A stretch of 64,000 nt of DNA from Pomacea canaliculata. Its lineage: Eukaryota; Mollusca; Gastropoda; Architaenioglossa; Ampullariidae. Shown here in pieces: positions 58,601-64,000 of the stretch. Both the position numbers and the translations under genes were made by a program. Positions within the stretch are counted from its first letter, which is position 1; every line of letters starts with the position of its first letter. A model generated the notes under the pieces. It saw nothing but the letters and a program-made list of their open reading frames with translations, searched no databases and was not told the DNA's origin. The stretch covers positions 32,374,338-32,438,337 of the forward strand of contig NC_037594.1 of NCBI RefSeq assembly GCF_003073045.1, given 5' to 3'.

Positions 58601-61265
58601 GGACAGTCTTCAACAAGGTACTGCACCAGGTCACATGACCAAACCAGACCAGCTTATGCTACTTGACTGTTGCAAGTAGAGGTTTCTGAAGTCGTCCAAG
58701 TGTGGCAACTGTTCTCTGTTATTGGTTTTATATTTTCTGTGCAAGAACCTGAACAGCCTCCTCAAGCAGTTATTCTCAAATGCCTGGATTCTCCTCTTCG
58801 TACAAGCAAGCTGAGTCCATGTTTCACATTTGTAAAGCAGGATTGGTACTATGAAGGAATTGTACATATTATACTTAGTAAATATGTTATGATTGCACCA
58901 GACCCTGTCCAGCCTAGCCATTGCTACTGCTACTGTTGTAATCCTGATGAGGATATCTTTTGTGGAGCTGCCATCTTTTGGAAATTACCTCTGAGCCATA
59001 CCATTTTCATGTAGATCTCTGCTTTGCTGTTGGCAATGACCATGACTTTGCTCTTATCAGTGCTAGTCTCCATTCCATATGCATTTGAACTGTCAGTCTA
59101 CTGGTTAAGATCTTGCATTTCTTTGTTAGTACTTGCTAACAGATCTGTTGTCCACTAAGCATAGGCTGCAAAATCGGACTTCCACTGATGGATATGGAAG
59201 TAAGGCAGTTGAGGAGGGTTTCATACATGATATTAAACAGTACAGGTGATAGAGAGCACCTATAGGGTACATTTACTTTCACGCAAAATCATGCTCCCAT
59301 TTGGCTATCCAGCAGCACTGAGCTCACTGAGCTATCATACAGCGCTTTGATCACTTGCACCCTTCCAACAATATTAGTAGCTTATTCAAACTCTTCTTTC
59401 AGGAAGTCTGACGGTTTAGCAGCTGGTGCGAAAGTTTTTATCTATGGGTCATTTTACTATCTTACCCAGTTTATATGTTAATAGTCCCAGAATATTCTCC
59501 TACAATTTATTCTTTATTGCTATTATTGGCATAAAATAAGCTTGACCATTTAACATAATATGCAAACCTAAAGGCTAAGTTGCTTTCTTCTTAGCTTGCA
59601 GACCTACAGCATAACTTGAGGAATACACATACTGCAGAATAACATCTGATCATTACAAAGAATACTGTTCTTGATACAAATAACATTATGAATGTGCATG
59701 TATTATGTATACACCAAGGTTCCTTCTGGAATTACTGTTTTGAGAACCATAGATGTTAAAGTATTTCATCAAAAATAAGGGAAATAAACAGTTGTAATAT
59801 CAGTAAGTTCATTCTTATACTAACAAGATTTTTAGACCCATTATATTATTTATAATGGTTTTTATATACAAAAATAGTAAGCAATGTAGAATCATTTAAA
59901 CACTTTTGAATTGTTACCTTGCTTGAAACAGTAGGAAAAAAAGCACAAAATATGTAACTTTACTCCTAACCTCTGGCACTCCCTCCACCCACCCACCCCC
60001 CAAAAAATAACTCCATGAATTTTATAAGAGGGAAAAGTGGCAGAGCTTTGGGAACAAACTACTGAGATGTGGCCAGCAGTGGTGGACCCACTCGACCATG
60101 CACATGCAGGCTGCGGGACCCTATTATAAAAATGAAAGATACAAGGGTTGGGTGAGGGTTTCAGATTAGGGTATTAGCTGGGCAAAACCAGGGCTGCAGA
60201 GACCCAGCATGGGTTACGGGGTAGACAATCTCTCCAGGCCCTTGTAATTGTAAATTATTTTCCCAGCATATAATATGCTTACAATTCACTTGTCAATATC
60301 TTCATTTCATTCAGTAACATAATAGAGACAACAAACATTAAAACAAGCGGTTAGTAAATGAGAAAAACAATGACATTAAAGGGTCAAACTTGTATTACCC
60401 TACTCCATAGAAAAAAATCTTCAAAGTGAGGAATGTTATGTCAACCTTTCTTTAAAAGAAAAAGAAAAGGAAAAGAAGGAAAAAATCCATTAAGGCAAAA
60501 CCCTCTTCACAGCTGCGGGGGCCCGGGAACACCAGACCCACCACTGGTCACTAGGCCTGGGCAAAACAATGTCACTATTTCTATAACTTTTCTCCCTGCT
60601 CCATCTGCATATAGCACAACTTAGGTTGAATAGGTCCTCCACTGCTGGCCCCAGTATGGCAAATGTGTTCTAAGTTTAATTTTTTGAAAAACTGGCACAA
60701 CCTGCTTATATGCAATAACTGGAACAAATCAATATGGAGCATATCAAAATAAGCAAATGTGATTGAATCCTGACTTAACTGGATAAGCAGTTACGCAAAA
60801 ATTTGGCGATTTCACCTCCATCTGTGACTTCTTTACACACAAAATACTCCTTTCTTCCAGTCGAAAACGTCTGCTTTCTTTTGTGAAAACGCGCACTTGT
60901 TTAAAATCTACATCACGTTTTGTCGACACAAATGAATACACTCTTATGAACCTTTATGCAATATCTTTTTAAAAGTATTTGTAACATAAAACTGCCTTTA
61001 TTTAATTCCAATCATCTTCCTCGTCCCAATCATTCTAAGACCAACATGTACCCCCCCTCCCCACGTGTCGTCTGCTTGAAGAACTTACCTCAAAGACTCT
61101 CAACAACAAAGCCACATATCTGCGGCGTATTCCCAGTGATTTTCCAACTGATGCAAGAGCTATAGTGATCAGAAGAAGGATTAAAACTGGAAGAAATAAA
61201 AATGATAGCAAAGTTATTAACAGCTGCTCGGTTAAAAACACCATTTTCAACAAACTGTCATACAT
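49685..61265 (-). CDS. GPAT4: Glycerol-3-phosphate acyltransferase, GPAT3/GPAT4 type, complete
   Basis: Fifteen minus-strand exons join in phase to 466 residues (human GPAT4 456): 61265-61089, 57845-57725, 56954-56830, 56403-56361, 56026-55972, 55572-55504, 54821-54747, 54327-54238, 53820-53730, 53576-53461, 52946-52891, 52324-52239, 51119-50991, 50711-50632, 49772-49685. It makes lysophosphatidic acid from glycerol-3-phosphate and acyl-CoA in the ER, the first step of glycerolipid synthesis. The acyltransferase motifs are intact: NHTSPID (264-270, catalytic H265 and D270), FPEGT (337-341) and YPVAIK (363-368). Hydrophobic segments lie at about 9-38, 178-196 and 198-217. An acidic insert (EENEEDEESDIEEE-like, exon 2) replaces the vertebrate linker. 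The start could also be the internal Met at codon 8. GPAT3 and GPAT4 cannot be told apart here. Confidence 0.96.
49980..50605 (-). mobile_element. CR1/L2-like LINE 3' fragment in the last acyltransferase intron
   Basis: Same family and orientation as 1930-2587: both share the ATTTATATAGC(G/A)CCTTTCC end and the GCAAGCAGCGTTATTCTGGA stretch. This copy retains the segment encoding FKSKLKTHLF (minus strand near 50190), a classic end motif of these ORF2 proteins, which is damaged in the other copy. It sits between exons 14 and 15, in the sense orientation of the host gene. Confidence 0.8.
52541..52656 (+). mobile_element. Truncated SINE with 13-base flanking duplication, acyltransferase intron 11
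   Basis: The body (CTGGGTTCAGC ... GTGGCACCTGTTAACAGGAT ... TGGCTCAGTGTAAAACACCA) matches the local SINE family but lacks its head. It is bounded by the direct repeat TGATCATAAATGT (52528-52540 and 52657-52669), read as the target-site duplication of a 5'-truncated insertion. It is antisense to the host gene. Confidence 0.8.
55617..55648 (+). repeat. AAAC microsatellite
   Basis: About seven tandem AAAC units in acyltransferase intron 5 (between exons 5 and 6). Confidence 0.85.
58490..59480 (-). mobile_element. RTE-like LINE fragment in acyltransferase intron 1
   Basis: On the minus strand the ordered, frame-broken blocks are LSPVLFNIMYETLLN, GMETSTDKSKVMVIA, SFIVPILLYKCETW with RRIQAFENNCLRRLFRF, LQKPLLATVK and HKLVWFGHVT. 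This is the reverse transcriptase and C-terminal order of RTE-type elements. Stops and shifts abound. It lies in the sense orientation of the host gene. A second relative is at 12000-12560. Confidence 0.8.
60077..60546. mobile_element. Possible small non-autonomous DNA transposon
   Basis: CAGTGGTGG at 60077-60085 faces CCACCACTG at 60538-60546 as a 9-base inverted repeat, and the interior next to both ends is unusually GC-rich for this intron (CTGCGGGACCC and GCTGCGGGGGCCCGGG). The flanking eight bases (GTGGCCAG and GTCACTAG) agree at five positions, which is weak for a target duplication. It may be a hAT-type MITE or an accident of composition. Confidence 0.35.
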
Positions 61266-61644
61266 TTATGCATGCCGCTGTTTCTCGAGCTGTTCTCAAA
61301 ATGGTAGGGTTGCAAAGGTCAATGTCAAGGCTTTTTATTTAGATACGGGAATGTTAGTACAATAATACAATAAATGTCCATCTTCCAAATTAAATTTTAA
61401 AAACAATAACAAATAATTCTAAAGAGAAAATAACACGTCTGCTAATTAAAAATGTAAATTTGACACGTGTGAGGGAAATGTTTTTTCTATTTACTGTCAT
61501 CTTTTGATTATTGTATATAACACAATTTAAATGCTTGATCATTTTTCTATCCATAAATATATTTTAAAATATTTATTGACTTTTATAGCTTTTCTTAACT
61601 TTCCGATCGTACATTTGATCGAACCGTTGTCCTCTATTGCAAGC
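61266..61644. promoter_or_regulatory. Shared promoter interval of the acyltransferase gene and ATP5ME
   Basis: The two start codons face away from each other across 379 bases, so both 5' UTRs and promoters must fit here unless an upstream non-coding exon exists. A CGATCGTACATTTGATCG near-palindrome (61603-61620) lies about 25 bases before the ATP5ME start. No TATA box was identified. Confidence 0.5.
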
Positions 61645-63051
61645 ATGGCGACCTTAGCACCTCCGAAAGCCGTCAGTCCTTTGATAAGGGTAAGGTTTTG
61701 ATTCCTTACTATTTGCCCTTTAAAAATGTGGACGTAAAGCTGTTAAATGTTTCTTTCAATCTTGCCTAATTAAGGAAGAAAAAGATATCGTCTTAAACGA
61801 GTAACAAGCCAGAGTACGTACGACAGTCGGATAATGAAGATCACTGCGTTCTCTTTAGATTTTCTTTTAGTCGCCTTTACTGGTGGTTTCTTAAACGTGA
61901 CAATGAAATCTGTTCCACATATTACTATTGTCCTTTTACTGCACTCTACATATGTTAATTGTATTTATAGCCAGGTTAGAAGCAAGAGTCATAACCGTTC
62001 ATGTGGCGTGGTTCTGGTTAGTCTAGATTAGAGGAAGCTTCCGATTCTCTCATAATCAATTTACCTTTTTTATCTTTGTAGTTTGGGCGATACACAGCAC
62101 TTCTTGCAGGTTTCATGTATGGGGCCAGCAACCTAAGTAAGTATTGGCTAGTTATTTTACAATCACTGTTATATTGATAACTATTAAAAGAGAAACGAAT
62201 ATTTTTGAATTGTAAGTAAACATTCAGTATTGTTATTCCTCCTGCCAACAAGAATGGTGCATTGTGTAAAGTAATGCAGAGATCATCTTAAGCACCCTTT
62301 CTGTTTTCTACTTAAGGCTACTTAGGGTGAGAAAGAATGGTTCAAGTCATGGAGGAGGGGTATGATCACATGCAGTGGCAGCTATCCTAGGGGTCATGTT
62401 TTAGTAATTGATTGCATCCATCTAAGCTGACAAGTATTCTCACCATCCTCCTCAGGCTAAACCATTCTTTCCTGCCCAACAAGTTTGATCTTTAAAGCAA
62501 ACAATTTTAGCCAGATAGTTTGAAGCCTGCATAGATCGGCATCTATCAGGCAATGAAAACTAATCCAAAATATTTTTAAAAAATATAAACAGCTTGTTAA
62601 GGCAAGTTAGGTGTGATTGAATAGATAACTAGATATTTTACTATAAGATAAGACTTTATTTATCCCAGAGGGCAATTCTGTTGCAGCTCAATTAAAATTC
62701 ATACACAATTGCATGCACAAAACTATTCATGCCTCATTCAATTTAATAGTCACTATAAGTGACTATTAAAAGAACTTTGGGCCTCGTTCACCATTTGAGA
62801 ACCTGAGTAGGATTCAGCATCTCAGTTTGTGAAATAAGCTTTTTTCTGTATTATACTTTATTTTTACACCTTGAAGATGTTGGTTTTATTTAGGAACTAG
62901 AGACTTTCAAAATTATGTACTTCGTGCACACACTTGCTTGTTAAAACAGAAAGACTAACAAGAAAGGAAGAGAAAATTCAGGAACATGAGAACAAATTGC
63001 GGGCTATACGCAATGCAAAGCATCAGGCAGAGAAGGAGAAGCTTGCTAAAC
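61645..63051 (+). CDS. ATP5ME: ATP synthase membrane subunit e, first three exons
   Basis: Exons 61645-61689, 62082-62136 and 62950-63051 join in phase to 67 residues plus one base. The product starts MATLAPPKAVSPLIRFGRYT then ALLAGFMYGASNLK, matching human subunit e (VSPLIKLGRYSALFLGVAYG), including the transmembrane GxxxG-like helix. It continues with a charged helix (KRLTRKEEKIQEHENKLRAI). Subunit e sits in the Fo part of the mitochondrial ATP synthase and helps dimerise it, shaping cristae. Human subunit e is 69 residues, so little is missing: a short last exon after the donor at 63052 probably lies beyond the window. Simple read-through would add about 17 unrelated residues to a stop, which is unlikely. 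Confidence 0.9.
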
Positions 63052-64000
63052 GTAAGAACTTTTATGTTTATGTAGTTCTTATCAGAGCATCTGGTTGTTG
63101 AACATCTGAAAGGATTTGTTTGCGTTTTATTTATTTCTTACCTGGGGACTTTTATTTCCATAAGCTTTATTGTTTAGTGACTAAATATAATATACAAACA
63201 TTAAGTATTCAACAATGTGTAAAGTATATCAGTTCCTAAAACACTCAGATGATGTAATACTTTTAAAATAGTATATGCTAAAAAAGGTGGGGCCTGAAGA
63301 CTGATAAATATAAATATCAAGCAATGATCAACAGATATGGGCTGCACCCTACTGGTCATTGCATAAAAAAATATGCAAACTGTTTTACCCCTTGAATCTG
63401 TTCACTTTTTTTTTATTTTTTATATGCCTTCACATGTGTATGTGCCTCAACTGGTTCTGATTTTCTCAATTATGACTTGTTTGATCAGTTTTAACAGTGT
63501 AGGGTAGGAAACTGCATACAAGGGCTTGCGAAACATATAAATCATAGAGAAATTCTGATCACATAAACAGCATTTGCACTGGGGTCTGAAAATGTAAATA
63601 ATTTGTTGTCAAGAGAATATGGAAACGTAAAAGGTCAATGTCATTAAGACCTTCTGTAATAAACCAGGCATGAACAGTGACATTTCATGTTAATGATCAA
63701 ACATCAGTGACATACTTTCCTATATGCAGAAACATTATATCAGGGATGAAAATTTTGATATTAATTAACAGATGCATTGCTGGGTTCTTCTACTGATTAA
63801 GACCGCCAATATTTTTATTGGAAGATGGTTGGGGATAAAAACAACAATTTTAACTGGGGCTCTGAAATTACATTCCTTTTTGTGATGGGGTAAACCCTGC
63901 TGCATATAAATGTTGCCTAAAATGTAAAAATTGGTATATTACAGCCTATACAAAGTGAAAATGTTTTTATAGTTTGATTGTGGAAATTTGTTTCATTTTC
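63052..64000. other. ATP5ME intron 3, incomplete
   Basis: AT-rich, with no convincing terminal exon. The acceptor-like TTACAG near 63945 would add only PYTK and a stop, which does not resemble the subunit e C-terminus, so the last exon is thought to lie past the window. Confidence 0.5.

Overview
This window is animal nuclear DNA: AT-rich, with multi-exon genes obeying GT-AG splicing, short exons, long introns and many transposon relics. The closest overall fit is a lophotrochozoan, probably a mollusc (gastropod). That guess rests on the style of its SINE and LINE families and on the proteins being clearly animal but not vertebrate; no sequence search was possible.

Four conserved genes can be reconstructed. 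(1) The 3' half of INPP5F/SAC2, a phosphoinositide phosphatase, on the plus strand, ending at 7449. (2) A complete 16-exon HSPA9 (mitochondrial Hsp70, mortalin), plus strand, 37229-45474, predicting 660 residues. (3) A complete 15-exon GPAT3/GPAT4-type glycerol-3-phosphate acyltransferase, minus strand, 61265 down to 49685, predicting 466 residues. (4) The first three exons of ATP5ME (ATP synthase subunit e), plus strand, from 61645. HSPA9 and the acyltransferase converge; the acyltransferase and ATP5ME diverge across a 379-base gap that probably holds both promoters. HSPA9 and ATP5ME encode mitochondrial proteins, INPP5F acts on endosomal phosphoinositides and the acyltransferase works in the ER. 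Nothing suggests that they form a pathway.

From about 8 to 37 kb the window is accessory DNA: LINE relics of at least three kinds (CR1/L2-like, RTE-like, L1/Tx1-like), a broken hAT transposase of ZMYM1-like type with a detached copy of its 3' end elsewhere, a tRNA-type SINE with a clean 13-base target duplication, a 381-base MITE with 151-base arms, and a near-identical 323-base direct repeat. Within it, 22.4-31.5 kb holds the least explained material: two divergent, partly decayed multi-exon gene-like units. The minus-strand one has a DUF4806-like core. The plus-strand one ends in a possibly related DUF4806- or BEN-like segment. Two families of direct repeats lie around and between them. This is the best candidate for something undescribed, perhaps a decayed domesticated or transposon-borne gene pair.

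The introns of HSPA9 and the acyltransferase carry further SINE and LINE fragments and a small hairpin-like repeat. No CRISPR array, operon, tRNA or rRNA gene was found.
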